Part shown: positions 1 through 7,923 of the stretch, piece after piece
How positions within the stretch are numbered: the first letter of the stretch is position 1
Layout: every line of letters starts with the position of its first letter
Assembly: GCF_003994475.1 (NCBI RefSeq)
Contig: NZ_RZNY01000031.1
Coordinates: 11,102-60,187, forward strand
Length of the DNA stretch: 49,086 bases
DNA from: Paenibacillus anaericanus
GTDB taxonomy: Bacteria > Bacillota > Bacilli > Paenibacillales > Paenibacillaceae
Direction of reading: 5' to 3'
Made by a program: the position numbers and the translations under genes
Notes under the pieces: model-generated
Database searches by the model: none
Seen by the model: only the letters and a program-made list of their open reading frames with translations
Told to the model about the DNA's origin: nothing

Positions 1-71
1 ATACTTTTTTTCAAGTACTGGTTTTGGTGCTTAGCCCAAAATAACATTATTTTCACTCATTCTCAAATCGT

Positions 72-701
72 TTACTCTTTTTTTAACTTTAGTAACCAGC
101 CATAAACACATAATGTGGAGCCAAAAACAACGGCACTGTATGTACTGAATCGTTCTATAACACCAAAATACTCTTTGGGAACTATTCCACTACCAATTGC
201 CCCTATAAACATAAGGCATAAAGCTATAAGTGATAAATAAGCAATGTGTTTATGCTTTTCTTTTAAACCGCCAATAATAATAAATATTAAAGAAATAATT
301 GATAAAACCACAACCATTACTGTAACAATATAAACATGGATAAAGTCTTGTGTACTGTCTGAAAAACCACTATCAGTTAAAGGGAATAACGCATATCCAA
401 TGCAACTAATCCAATTCATTATAGTAAATAAATAAATGCCTATACGGAGTTGGCGATTAAGCTTAGGTTTTATAAAAGTGCATAACATTGATAATCCGAC
501 AACTGAAAGTAAAGCATAGATTTGAGTGAATCTTACAGCTACTGAATAAGATGGTGCATTAACTGCCGTTAGATCACTAACTGCCTGAGCGAACCTATTA
601 TAGTTGGGGTAGTAATAAGCACCGACGAAATCTTGTAAAAGATAAAATACTATCTGTAAACTTCCAGCAAGACAAAACCATTGTGATATCGTTTTTTTCA
701 T
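72..701 (-). CDS. DUF998 family integral membrane protein
   Basis: A 209-residue, very hydrophobic protein with about six predicted membrane segments. The order and spacing of the helices, with a short polar loop after the first helix (a YYYPNYN stretch), resemble the DUF998 family, whose function is not established. The ATG is preceded by an AAGGGAG ribosome binding site lying inside the end of the upstream TetR gene, and only three bases separate the two genes, so they are almost certainly co-transcribed. The pairing suggests that the TetR protein controls this membrane protein, perhaps as an efflux or stress-related factor; that is inference. The first 71 bases of the window, downstream of this gene, show nothing recognisable. 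Confidence 0.7.
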   Translation of the reverse strand: MKKTISQWFCLAGSLQIVFYLLQDFVGAYYYPNYNRFAQAVSDLTAVNAPSYSVAVRFTQIYALLSVVGLSMLCTFIKPKLNRQLRIGIYLFTIMNWISCIGYALFPLTDSGFSDSTQDFIHVYIVTVMVVVLSIISLIFIIIGGLKEKHKHIAYLSLIALCLMFIGAIGSGIVPKEYFGVIERFSTYSAVVFGSTLCVYGWLLKLKKE

Positions 702-704
702 TCT

Positions 705-1301
705 CTATTCTCCCTTAATTTTATATAGTTCACAGAAGCTATTTATATATTCATCAAATAAGTAGTCACAATTCATATTTTGAACTACTAATTTATCAAT
801 ACAATATTCTATTAAGTTATGAATTGTCATAGCGTATGATAGAGCAGCCATGTCTATATTAGTGAAATCTAGCAATTTATGAATTTGCATAGCATATAAT
901 AATTGCTTAGTTGTGAGTAACATTTTTTCTGTTTCCAGTAATAAGATATTTGCTGCTTCTTTACTAAAAGGTCTTTCGGACATAATTACTTTATAAAACT
1001 TCATCATGTTTTCATTGCCAATCATTTTCCGATAATTAGCACAAGAAATGGTTAATACATCTTCTGCGGATTTCCCTTTAACAAACTCCCCATAATCTAT
1101 AGCTGGCATATTTCCTTTGCTTTCTTCTCGTAAATATTGATAAAGGTTTGTTATAAGTTCCTCTTTTGAGTGAAAATGATTATACAAAGAAGCCTTTTTA
1201 ATCCCTACGCTTTCAGCAATTTGAGAAAGGGAAAGACTTCTCAAACCATGAATGGAAGCTAATTCTAAAGTGGCATATAGTATATCTTTTTTCTGTATCA
1301 A
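705..1301 (-). CDS. TetR/AcrR family transcriptional regulator
   Basis: A 198-residue TetR-type repressor. The N-terminus holds the helix-turn-helix (about residues 20-45; SLSQIAESVGIKKASLYNHF), with the family's K(A)SLYNHF recognition-helix signature, followed by a divergent all-helical ligand domain. The start is TTG, chosen because GGAGGG lies six bases upstream and no in-frame ATG fits. It precedes the DUF998 gene in a two-gene operon. A near-perfect palindrome just upstream, beside a TATAAT -10 box, fits autoregulation. The inducer cannot be predicted. Confidence 0.85.
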   Translation of the reverse strand: MIQKKDILYATLELASIHGLRSLSLSQIAESVGIKKASLYNHFHSKEELITNLYQYLREESKGNMPAIDYGEFVKGKSAEDVLTISCANYRKMIGNENMMKFYKVIMSERPFSKEAANILLLETEKMLLTTKQLLYAMQIHKLLDFTNIDMAALSYAMTIHNLIEYCIDKLVVQNMNCDYLFDEYINSFCELYKIKGE

Positions 1302-1335
1302 ATGAATCCCTCCAATAAGCTACTGTGCGTTTTGT

Positions 1336-1356
1336 ATTATACTACCGATCGTTAGT
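1336..1356 (-). promoter_or_regulatory. Promoter -10 and TetR operator candidate
   Basis: On the minus strand TATAAT (1336-1341) lies upstream of the TetR start. It abuts the palindrome ACTACCGATCGTTAGT (1341-1356), which is symmetric except for one base pair in each arm (ACTAnCGATCGnTAGT). This is the size and shape of a TetR-family operator, and its position between -10 and -35 fits repression of the regulator itself. The -35 is weak (CTGCAA-like). The plus-strand gene at 1406 begins about 50 bases away, so the same site could affect it. Confidence 0.55.
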
Positions 1357-1405
1357 TTTTGCAGTGTTAAATAGTATAATATTTAAATTGAAGAGGTGTT
1401 TATGT

Positions 1406-1666
1406 ATGGCAAGTAAACCGAAAATCAAAATTTTCGATCATACGGAACTGAGAAACGAAATAGATAAGGCTACGGAGCTCGTTAGTCAGGTTGACTTGGC
1501 TGAGTGGGCAATTCGTGTTGCAAGACAAGTACTGCCATATCTTGAACAAGAATTTTCGAACAACGAAAAAATAACTAACGGATTTAAAGTAAATGAATTG
1601 TGGCAAATAGGGGAAGCGACCGTCTATCAAGTTCGACAGGCTGGGTTTAAGGTTGAAGTACATTAA
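1406..1666 (+). CDS. Truncated Imm5-like putative immunity protein
   Basis: An 86-residue ORF. The ATG at 1406 is chosen over an upstream alternative because AGAGGTG lies seven bases before it; a TATAAT at 1375-1380 may be its -10. The segment LAEWAIRVARQVLPYLEQ and the C-terminal WQIGEATVYQVRQAGFKV resemble the N-terminal half of Imm5-type putative immunity proteins, in which an alanine-rich helical half normally follows the GFKVH segment. Here the frame stops directly after GFKVEVH, and I see no remaining half downstream. It may be a remnant or a short family member. No toxin gene lies nearby. Confidence 0.5.
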   Translation: MASKPKIKIFDHTELRNEIDKATELVSQVDLAEWAIRVARQVLPYLEQEFSNNEKITNGFKVNELWQIGEATVYQVRQAGFKVEVH

Positions 1667-1779
1667 CTAAACGAGGATCTCATTTGATAAGTGCCTTTTC
1701 TCACACCATAAATATCCATTTAATCGTAATATAATGTATCTCTATATTTAGTATAATTCAGCATGGAGGAGGGATATAG

Positions 1780-2508
1780 TTGAAGAGTTATTTTGTTAAT
1801 AATGAATCAGTAGTTTTACATGTACTAGAGAATGGAGTTGCATCTCCTGATATCCCTACGCTTCTAATTATTTGCGGATTATGGGAACCTGCGGAGAGAG
1901 CGATTCCCTTGTTGTCTGAGTTGCCTGGTCATGTAATCGCATTTAGTTTTCGTGGGCGGGGACTAAGCGGAACTCCTAAGTCCGGGTATGATCTGGAAGA
2001 TCACCTTTCTGATATTGAAGCGATAGTTAAACATTGTAAGCTGCAGGGATATTGCTTGCTTGGATTCTCCCGGGGAGCCTCCTACGCCCTTGGCTGGAGT
2101 TTACGGAATCAACAAAACATGCGGGGGCTTATCTTAGTTGATCAACCTCCAATACATAGAAGCGTTTCTGAAGAGGCAGTGGAGTTTTGGTGTAATTATA
2201 TCTACAGTCAGGTTCCAATTACAAACTATATGCGCCTGGAGGCGCTTGAGGGATTGGGGAGGGATGCTAAGGAAGTGGACTTCTCTTCGCAATTATCACA
2301 ATTGCAGATTCCCGTATCTATTTTTATAGGTAAAAATACGGAGTCTGATTCTCCATCGAATATATCTGATGAAACATTACAGTTATATACTAGTTCTATC
2401 CCTTCGTGCGAAGTTGTTGAATTTCAGCGGTCCGGGCATATGATTCCTGACGATGAGCAAGAAAAGTACATTGCTGAAGTGAACTTGTTTCTTGAAAAAA
2501 TACATTAA
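1780..2508 (+). CDS. Alpha/beta hydrolase
   Basis: A 242-residue cytoplasmic alpha/beta hydrolase. The nucleophile elbow is GFSRG (S97), an RGRGLSGTP segment follows strand 4, and the likely catalytic histidine is H220 in SGHMIPDDE; the acid is probably D190 or nearby. The start is TTG with GGAGGAGGG seven bases upstream and a TATAAT at 1752-1757. Substrate unknown. About 155 bp of its 3' end (residues about 190-240) is repeated with roughly 90 percent identity 1740 bp downstream, beyond the TraB-like gene. No clear terminator follows it before the next promoter. Confidence 0.8.
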   Translation: MKSYFVNNESVVLHVLENGVASPDIPTLLIICGLWEPAERAIPLLSELPGHVIAFSFRGRGLSGTPKSGYDLEDHLSDIEAIVKHCKLQGYCLLGFSRGASYALGWSLRNQQNMRGLILVDQPPIHRSVSEEAVEFWCNYIYSQVPITNYMRLEALEGLGRDAKEVDFSSQLSQLQIPVSIFIGKNTESDSPSNISDETLQLYTSSIPSCEVVEFQRSGHMIPDDEQEKYIAEVNLFLEKIH

Positions 2509-2527
2509 ACAGATATGAGTTTTTATA

Positions 2528-2556
2528 TTGGTGAATAGTCCTTAACATAGTATAAT
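2528..2556 (+). promoter_or_regulatory. Candidate sigma-A promoter of the TraB/GumN gene
   Basis: TTGGTG (2528-2533) and TATAAT (2551-2556) are separated by 17 bases, 55 bases before the ATG of the downstream gene. The -10 is perfect and the -35 partial. Confidence 0.5.
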
Positions 2557-2610
2557 CTACGGATTGATTAACAATATTTAACATACTAGAATTGAGAGGA
2601 GAATAATTTC

Positions 2611-3987
2611 ATGCAAGAAAAAAAGCATTGGGGTAAGCTTAGTCGTTGGGCAGTCGCAGGTTCACTGAGCTTGATGATCCTATTAGGTAATATCTTCCCC
2701 GTTCACGCGGAAGAACCTACCGTTGCACCCACAATTAGCTCTTGGTCCTTAAATACCTTAAACGAAGGTGAGAAATACGGGATTTATCCGCTGAACTGGT
2801 ATTATGATGGGGCTTTTCAAAAGCCAATTGATGCCGACAAATTCAATTCCTTAATGAAGGATACAGCAACGAAGCTAGATCTACTCGGATTTAAGAAGAA
2901 AGATGCTTCCTTGTCCTTCATAACGAATAAAGTGATCACAAGAGAAACCGTTATTACTTCGTTACATAAGCTGTTATCGAACTACGAGTTGCCTGAAGCG
3001 TTCGGGATTACTACGGATGCGCCGGTTACTTATATGCAAAAAAAGGGTCTTGTTCTTGGAACTAAACTTGGTCTTGAGTTGGAGAATCCTGCTACGGTTG
3101 AACAAGCCGCTGTGCTGGCGAGCAGAATGGTTGAGTTTACTTACGATACGGCCAATAACGGTTCAGAAGGTCTCATGTGGAAAGTGACAAAAGGAAATAA
3201 CACATTATATTTGCTAGGTTCCATTCACTTGGGGAATACCGATATGTACCCGATGCATAAAAGTATTCGGGAAGCATTCCAAACGTCGGACGACCTGTGG
3301 GTCGAATTGGATATTGTAAATGGGGATTTGAGCTACTTAACTGAGAAGATGGCATACAGTGATGGCACTACGCTAAAGGACCATGTATCTGTAGGGACGT
3401 ATGAGAAATTGCAAAAAGTGCTGACAAAATTGGAGTTACCCGTGAATGTGTTTGACGGATACAAGCCGTTTGCCGTTACCACCAATCTGTCGGTGTTCAG
3501 TTTCTACGATAATCCAGCTGACAGCGTAATTGCATCAGCAACGGGTATCGATGGTTATTTCCTCGCTAAGGCAATACTTACGGATAAGCCGATACACGAG
3601 CTAGAAGGTGTTAAACTGCAGGCGGATCTGCTTTCGGGTGCATCTGCAGAGCAACAGGAAAAAGAACTAAATGTCATGCTGGATGAGGCGCTGTCTGGCA
3701 GCAAGGAAGCCATGGAATCTTTAAAAGTAATGCAGCTTGCTTGGACCCAAGGTGATCTTGAAGGTATGACAAAAGTACTGTCAACTGCTGAGACCTCTGA
3801 AGGAGAGGGGACTCAGATCCTGAATTTGGAACGAGATAAAAATATGGCAGTGAAGCTCGCTGAATTATTGGAGCGAGAAGGGGAGCATACCTCCTTTGTT
3901 GTAGTAGGTGCGGCACATTATGTGATAAAAGGTAAGGTCGTTGACCTATTGAAAGAAAAAGGTTATACCGTTCAATTTATACAATAA
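2611..3987 (+). CDS. Exported TraB/GumN family protein with SLH-like N-terminal region
   Basis: 458 residues. Residues 1-33 form a Sec signal peptide (basic start, hydrophobic core, VHA cleavage motif). Residues about 40-175 resemble the degenerate S-layer-homology-like repeats often found in Paenibacillus exoproteins (SLNTLNEGEKYGIYPLNWYY; later EQAAVLASRMVEF). From residue 187 the protein matches the TraB/GumN (Tiki-like) fold: TLYLLGSIHLG at 199-208 and a closing VVVGAAHYVIKGK with a conserved AAH. Relatives of this fold are proposed metal-dependent proteases; activity here is inference. It has its own promoter and terminator. Confidence 0.8.
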   Translation: MQEKKHWGKLSRWAVAGSLSLMILLGNIFPVHAEEPTVAPTISSWSLNTLNEGEKYGIYPLNWYYDGAFQKPIDADKFNSLMKDTATKLDLLGFKKKDASLSFITNKVITRETVITSLHKLLSNYELPEAFGITTDAPVTYMQKKGLVLGTKLGLELENPATVEQAAVLASRMVEFTYDTANNGSEGLMWKVTKGNNTLYLLGSIHLGNTDMYPMHKSIREAFQTSDDLWVELDIVNGDLSYLTEKMAYSDGTTLKDHVSVGTYEKLQKVLTKLELPVNVFDGYKPFAVTTNLSVFSFYDNPADSVIASATGIDGYFLAKAILTDKPIHELEGVKLQADLLSGASAEQQEKELNVMLDEALSGSKEAMESLKVMQLAWTQGDLEGMTKVLSTAETSEGEGTQILNLERDKNMAVKLAELLEREGEHTSFVVVGAAHYVIKGKVVDLLKEKGYTVQFIQ

Positions 3988-4006
3988 ACGTATGCTGATA
4001 ATCAAA

Positions 4007-4050
4007 AGCAGCCAGTGCAAGAGGCCAGATGTCTTTTACACTGGCTGTTT
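4007..4050 (+). terminator. Rho-independent terminator after TraB/GumN gene
   Basis: AGCCAGTG (4010-4017) pairs with CACTGGCT (4039-4046), extended by C-G and A-T pairs outside, followed by a short T run. It ends the transcript of the exported protein. Confidence 0.7.
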
Positions 4051-4086
4051 TGTGGGATAGAGGGACGGGTTTCTTGTCCCAGTTCC

Positions 4087-4266
4087 GATTCTCCATCGAA
4101 TCTATCTGACGAAACATTACAGTTATATACTCGGTCTATCCCTTCATGCGAGGTTGTTGAATTTCGACAGTCTGGGCATATGATTCCTGACGATGAGCAA
4201 GAAAAGTACATCGCTGAAGTGAATTTGTTTCTTGAAAAAATAAGCTCAGAGGTTCGTGCCACTTAA
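4087..4266 (+). pseudogene. Duplicated 3' fragment of the alpha/beta hydrolase gene
   Basis: Bases 4087-4241 match 2347-2501, the end of the hydrolase gene, at a constant offset of 1740 with about a dozen substitutions and no gaps. The fragment encodes the end of the hydrolase, including SGHMIPDDEQEKYIAEVN, then runs into unrelated sequence (SSEVRAT) to a stop at 4266. No start codon or ribosome binding site belongs to it, and the nucleophile half is missing, so it cannot make an active enzyme. It is a relic of a tandem duplication or of recombination around the TraB-like gene. Confidence 0.85.
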
Positions 4267-4328
4267 GCTCCTTCAATAAAACAAATGAGACAGGGATTCT
4301 CCTCTCAAAACGGTAAAAAATCCAATAA

Positions 4329-4369
4329 AGTAGGCGAGTCTCCGGTCATGGGAGGCTCGCTACTTTTTG
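4329..4369 (+). terminator. Terminator-like hairpin
   Basis: AGTAGGCGAGTCTCC (4329-4343) pairs with GGAGGCTCGCTACT (4351-4364) with one bulge and a G-T pair, followed by five T. It probably ended the transcript of the once complete duplicated hydrolase gene. Confidence 0.6.
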
Positions 4370-4484
4370 TTAGCACTGGAAAAAGATTGAGACCACAGCG
4401 ATTGTAGGAACGGTCCGTTCGCGGGGTGTCAAGAAGGATTATCTTTTTTTTCATAGAAGTAATGAATCCGAGGTGGTATACAAA

Positions 4485-4967
4485 ATGAACATCATGATCG
4501 AAGACATGAATGAACAAATGGCTAAAGATATACTCAACTGGAAATACGATAAACCTTATGATTTTTATAATAATGATCCCACGGATAATGAAGAAGTTGA
4601 GGAGCTGCTCAATGGCTCATACTATGCACTTGTTAATGATTTGAATGAACTAGTTGGATTTTTTTGCATAGGAGAGAGCGCACAAGTGCCTAGGGGTAAC
4701 CAATATGGTGTTTATGAAGATGACTTGGTTGATATGGGACTGGGTATGAATCCTACCCTTACAGGCAAAGGGCACGGTTTTGAATTTTGTTCATTTATTG
4801 TTAATTTAATTGAACAAATTTATAAGGGGACTCCAATTCGATTAACTGTAGCGAAATTCAATCAAAGAGCGATCCATCTCTATGAAAAGCTTGGTTTTGT
4901 TAAGGAAAAAGAGTTCGATACCGATTTTGCGGAGTTTATTACAATGGTGAAAAAATCGAATATATAA
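4485..4967 (+). CDS. GNAT family N-acetyltransferase
   Basis: About 160 residues. The ATG at 4485 has AGGTGG eight bases upstream and is preferred to the in-frame GTG twelve bases earlier. The GNAT fold is seen in the acetyl-CoA loop region MNPTLTGKGHGFEFCSFIV (a variant of the Q/R-x-x-G-x-G/A motif) and in the closing RAIHLYEKLGFVKEKEF, the usual motif B segment. The N-terminus WKYDKPYDFYN resembles a GNAT subfamily with a W-x-Y-x-x-P-Y start. Substrate unknown. It converges on mrpG with only six bases between the stop codons and no terminator visible. Confidence 0.8.
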   Translation: MNIMIEDMNEQMAKDILNWKYDKPYDFYNNDPTDNEEVEELLNGSYYALVNDLNELVGFFCIGESAQVPRGNQYGVYEDDLVDMGLGMNPTLTGKGHGFEFCSFIVNLIEQIYKGTPIRLTVAKFNQRAIHLYEKLGFVKEKEFDTDFAEFITMVKKSNI

Positions 4968-4973
4968 CCCATA

Positions 4974-5336
4974 TTATTTAGATTCTTGACTGTCCAAATA
5001 ATCCTGGAGATCGTCCTGAACGCTAATATCGGCAAGAGGGACCTTCGAACGGTGAGCTGAACGAATAATGATATGCCCAGCGACAGGGGCAGTCAAGAAG
5101 ACGAATACGATTGCGAGTAATAAGCGGATACTGGATACGCCGTGCGTAAAGAAAAAGTAGAAGAACGTGCCTGATAGAATACAAAGGATACCAAGCGTCG
5201 CGCTTTTCGTAGAGGCATGCGCACGATTATACACATCGGGCAGGCGGATAATACCTAGTGAGCTGAATAGACTCATGACGGTGCCGGACATGACTAAGAA
5301 CCCGACCACAATTTCAATCATCACGTTTGCGCCCAT
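4974..5336 (-). CDS. mrpG: Na+/H+ antiporter subunit MrpG
   Basis: Last gene of the Mrp operon. A 120-residue, three-helix membrane protein with the MrpG/PhaG signature: GFLVMSGTVMSLFSSLGIIRLPDVYNRAHASTKS compressed around RLPDVYNRAHA, then TAPVAGHIIIRSAHRS. The ATG at 5336 has AGGGAGGG seven bases upstream; a GTG two codons earlier is possible. It overlaps the end of mrpF by 23 bases, indicating translational coupling. It is a subunit of the seven-protein cation/proton antiporter complex in the cytoplasmic membrane. Confidence 0.9.
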   Translation of the reverse strand: MGANVMIEIVVGFLVMSGTVMSLFSSLGIIRLPDVYNRAHASTKSATLGILCILSGTFFYFFFTHGVSSIRLLLAIVFVFLTAPVAGHIIIRSAHRSKVPLADISVQDDLQDYLDSQESK

Positions 5337-5598
5337 ACACAACCCTCCCTTTCATATACTTGCTTAAAGCGATCGTGCTTAGAAAAGCCAGTATTCCAAT
5401 CAGTAGTATGGTTTCAAGGTAGGCATGAGAGTCCAGCATAATAGAGTGTACCGCAACAATCCCAATCACGATGTATCCGATTGAATCGAGCGCCAATATG
5501 CGATCGTGAATAGAAGGTCCTTTGATCACGCGGTATAGAGCGATCAGGACTGAGATCGAGAGTAGGAACATGGCTAGGAGCATGATGTTATCAAACAT
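5314..5598 (-). CDS. mrpF: Na+/H+ antiporter subunit MrpF
   Basis: A 94-residue, three-helix protein with the MrpF core ALYRVIKGPSIHDRILALD, including the conserved GPS-x-x-DR-x-x-A-D segment that follows the first helix, and a hydrophobic SIGYIVIGIVAV helix. It overlaps mrpE by eight bases upstream and mrpG downstream, as expected in a tightly packed mrp operon. Length is normal for the family. Confidence 0.9.
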   Translation of the reverse strand: MFDNIMLLAMFLLSISVLIALYRVIKGPSIHDRILALDSIGYIVIGIVAVHSIMLDSHAYLETILLIGILAFLSTIALSKYMKGRVVYGRKRDD

Positions 5599-6073
5599 TG
5601 CGCATCACCTCGATAATTGCCCGTTCAAACTTACGTTTTGTTTTGGAAATACTATTCTGAAATTCTGTTACATCCATAGCATGAATGTACATGACGCCTG
5701 CTTCCGGATCAATTTCCATAACTACGGAGCCGGGTGTTAAAGTTAATAATGTAGATAGCAGCGTAATTTCCAAGTCGGTTTCCAGTATGGTTTCGGAACG
5801 GAAAATACCTGGCTGAATGTTTAGCTTTGGCCGAGTAACTTGTATAGCGACCACGACACTAGATTTAATCAGCTCCATGATGAAGAGCGAGAATAACTTA
5901 ATAATGAATATGATTTTCCTACCATAAAATTGTTCAGGGAAAAATCGTCGCATCATAAATATAATGAAAAATCCGATGACGTAACCTATTCCAAAGATGA
6001 TAATGTTCCACGATTCATTGAGAAGCATCCACACGAAGGCAATCAACAGATTCAATAAAATTTGAGTTGTCAT
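5591..6073 (-). CDS. mrpE: Na+/H+ antiporter subunit MrpE
   Basis: About 160 residues starting MTTQILLNLLIAFVWML, which aligns with the start of Bacillus MrpE (MAFQILLNLFLAF). An ATG 60 bases further upstream would overlap mrpD but has no ribosome binding site, so 6073 is preferred. The soluble C-terminal part contains PKLNIQPGIFRSET, the conserved TLTPGSVVMEID and YIHAMDV, all typical of MrpE. It is required for full antiport activity in characterised Mrp systems. Confidence 0.9.
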   Translation of the reverse strand: MTTQILLNLLIAFVWMLLNESWNIIIFGIGYVIGFFIIFMMRRFFPEQFYGRKIIFIIKLFSLFIMELIKSSVVVAIQVTRPKLNIQPGIFRSETILETDLEITLLSTLLTLTPGSVVMEIDPEAGVMYIHAMDVTEFQNSISKTKRKFERAIIEVMRNV

Positions 6074-6107
6074 TTCCACCACATCCTTTAACTCGTAGGT
6101 TGGTTCT

Positions 6108-7592
6108 TTAACTATTTCGTTTGAAGACAGCATCGATGTAAATTGATGGGTTGGTCATAACCTCAGCAGCTTGCTCAACATAGGAAAGCACCCACTCCGC
6201 TCCGAGTCCCATTCCAATAATTAAAGTGACTAGGATATAGCCTGGTAGTAAGGCGTTTGTACCGGTCGCTTTCTGTTCTCCTTCAATTAGTAGCGTCTCT
6301 CCCCAAAAGCTATGAATAAAGATTTTCATAACGGAGTAGAGCACCAAGAGGCTTGTAATAATACCGATCACCGACATGATCAGATGGCCTTCTTGAACGC
6401 CTTCCTTGAGAATGATGACTTTACCTACGAAACCACTCAGCGGGGGGACCCCTGCAAGGGCGAGCGAAGCTATGAAAAACAACCATCCAAGCGACGGTCG
6501 GAATAGAATCAAGCCGCTAAAGTTCCGAAGCTTGTCCGTTCCGAAAATAGAAATAATCGCGCCGCCTAGAATGAAAATAAGCGCTTTGGCCAGCATATCG
6601 TTAAGCAAATAAAACAGAGCACCTGTCAATGAATCTAAGGTCGCCATCCCAACACCGAAGAGGATAAATCCAACTGCAACGACTACGTTATAGGCTAGAA
6701 TTTTTTTGATCTGCCAATGAGAGATAGCACCAAGCGCACCTAGTATCATGGTGATGGTCGCCATACAGAGGATGATGGTGTGCGTAATCTCCGGCTGATG
6801 GTAGAAAATCAATGTAAATGTACGCATGATCGCATAAATCCCGACTTTGGTAAGTAGAGCTGCGAACAATGCGGCGATCGCTGGAGGGGGCGCACTGTAG
6901 GAGCTAGGCAACCAGAAGAATAGAAATAACCCCGATTTAAGAGCGAACACCGTCAAGAATAAGAGGCTAACTGTCGTAAGTAAGCCGTCCTGACCAATTG
7001 TCGCGATGCGTTCGGACAGATGAGCCATATTGAGGGTTCCGGTAATGGAATATAGGTAGGCAATCGCGATAACGAACAAAGTCGATGAAATGACGTTAAT
7101 AATGACATATTTAATGGATTCACGGAGTTGAATCTTCTTTCCACCAAGAGCCAGCAACACATAGGAAGAGATCAACATGACTTCAAAAAAGACAAAGAGG
7201 TTGAATATATCGCCTGTCAGAAAGGAGCCGTTCACACCGCAAAGCAACAATAGAATGTAGGGATAGACGAAGTGAACCTTATGATCGTTGTCTGTGGAAC
7301 CGAACGCGAACAGGGTGCAGATCAGGGAAATGAACGTTGCTACAAGTACGAGCAAGGCCGAGAGCATATCCCCTACTAACGAGATACCATAAGGAGCTTG
7401 CCAGCCACCGACATCGAGAACAAGGATACCCTGATGTGAAATTTGCTGAATGATAACGATGGAAATCCCAATAGTAAGTAGCATGCTTACGACGGTTAAC
7501 CACTGTTGTAGACGTATGCGTCGACGAAAGAAAATCATCACCATTCCAGTAAGAAGAGGAATAATGATCGGTAGAATCAACACATTACTCAT
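6108..7592 (-). CDS. mrpD: Na+/H+ antiporter subunit MrpD (complex I NuoN/L-like)
   Basis: A 494-residue polytopic protein of the proton-pumping NADH dehydrogenase-like family, about 14 helices. It shows the conserved glutamate segment NLFVFFEVMLISSYVLL and the lysine-bearing LTVFALKSGLFLFFWLPSSYSAPPPAIAALFAALLTKVG (key part LKSGLFLFFWLPSSY), then HWQIKKILAYN. These acidic and lysine positions form the proton path in relatives. It overlaps mrpC by eight bases. Length matches Bacillus MrpD. Confidence 0.93.
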   Translation of the reverse strand: MSNVLILPIIIPLLTGMVMIFFRRRIRLQQWLTVVSMLLTIGISIVIIQQISHQGILVLDVGGWQAPYGISLVGDMLSALLVLVATFISLICTLFAFGSTDNDHKVHFVYPYILLLLCGVNGSFLTGDIFNLFVFFEVMLISSYVLLALGGKKIQLRESIKYVIINVISSTLFVIAIAYLYSITGTLNMAHLSERIATIGQDGLLTTVSLLFLTVFALKSGLFLFFWLPSSYSAPPPAIAALFAALLTKVGIYAIMRTFTLIFYHQPEITHTIILCMATITMILGALGAISHWQIKKILAYNVVVAVGFILFGVGMATLDSLTGALFYLLNDMLAKALIFILGGAIISIFGTDKLRNFSGLILFRPSLGWLFFIASLALAGVPPLSGFVGKVIILKEGVQEGHLIMSVIGIITSLLVLYSVMKIFIHSFWGETLLIEGEQKATGTNALLPGYILVTLIIGMGLGAEWVLSYVEQAAEVMTNPSIYIDAVFKRNS

Positions 7593-7923
7593 GTGAGTTA
7601 CCTCTCAAATGCTTCATATTGTCAGTACCTAACTCCATATAAGTACGATAACCAAGCACAAGAAGAAATGCGGTTAATGCGAAACTAATGACGATAGAGG
7701 TAAGAATCAATGCCTGTGGTACGGGATCTGTATAACTGGTGGCATTCTCCCCGAGAAGAGGTGCAGCGCCTTTTTTTAACCCATTAATAGAAAGTAGCAT
7801 CAGATGAGTAGCATGAGAGAAAATAGTTATGCCCAGAATGATCCGCAATAGGTTTTTATTTAGGATGAGATAAGTTCCGACTGAAAATAATATGCCGCTG
7901 ATGATGGTTATGAATGTCTCCAT
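7585..7923 (-). CDS. mrpC: Na+/H+ antiporter subunit MrpC (NuoK-like)
   Basis: A 112-residue, three-helix NuoK-like protein. The motif LGITIFSHATHLMLLSING corresponds to the conserved G-x-x-x-x-x-x-H-x-x-N/H-L segment of MrpC, and DPVPQALILTSIVISFALTA is the family hallmark DPLPQALVLTAIVI. The stop codon of mrpB overlaps the start by one base (TAATG), so the two are translationally coupled. Confidence 0.93.
   Translation of the reverse strand: METFITIISGILFSVGTYLILNKNLLRIILGITIFSHATHLMLLSINGLKKGAAPLLGENATSYTDPVPQALILTSIVISFALTAFLLVLGYRTYMELGTDNMKHLRGNSHE

Noticed and set aside
4015..4266. 83-residue plus-strand ORF as an independent gene
   Set aside because: It starts inside the terminator of the TraB-like gene and its only recognisable part is the duplicated hydrolase tail; no ribosome binding site. 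Recorded as a gene fragment.
4380..4470. T-box leader before the GNAT gene
   Set aside because: There is GC-rich sequence and a T run, but no T-box GGGTGGNACCGCG core or matching anti-terminator was found.
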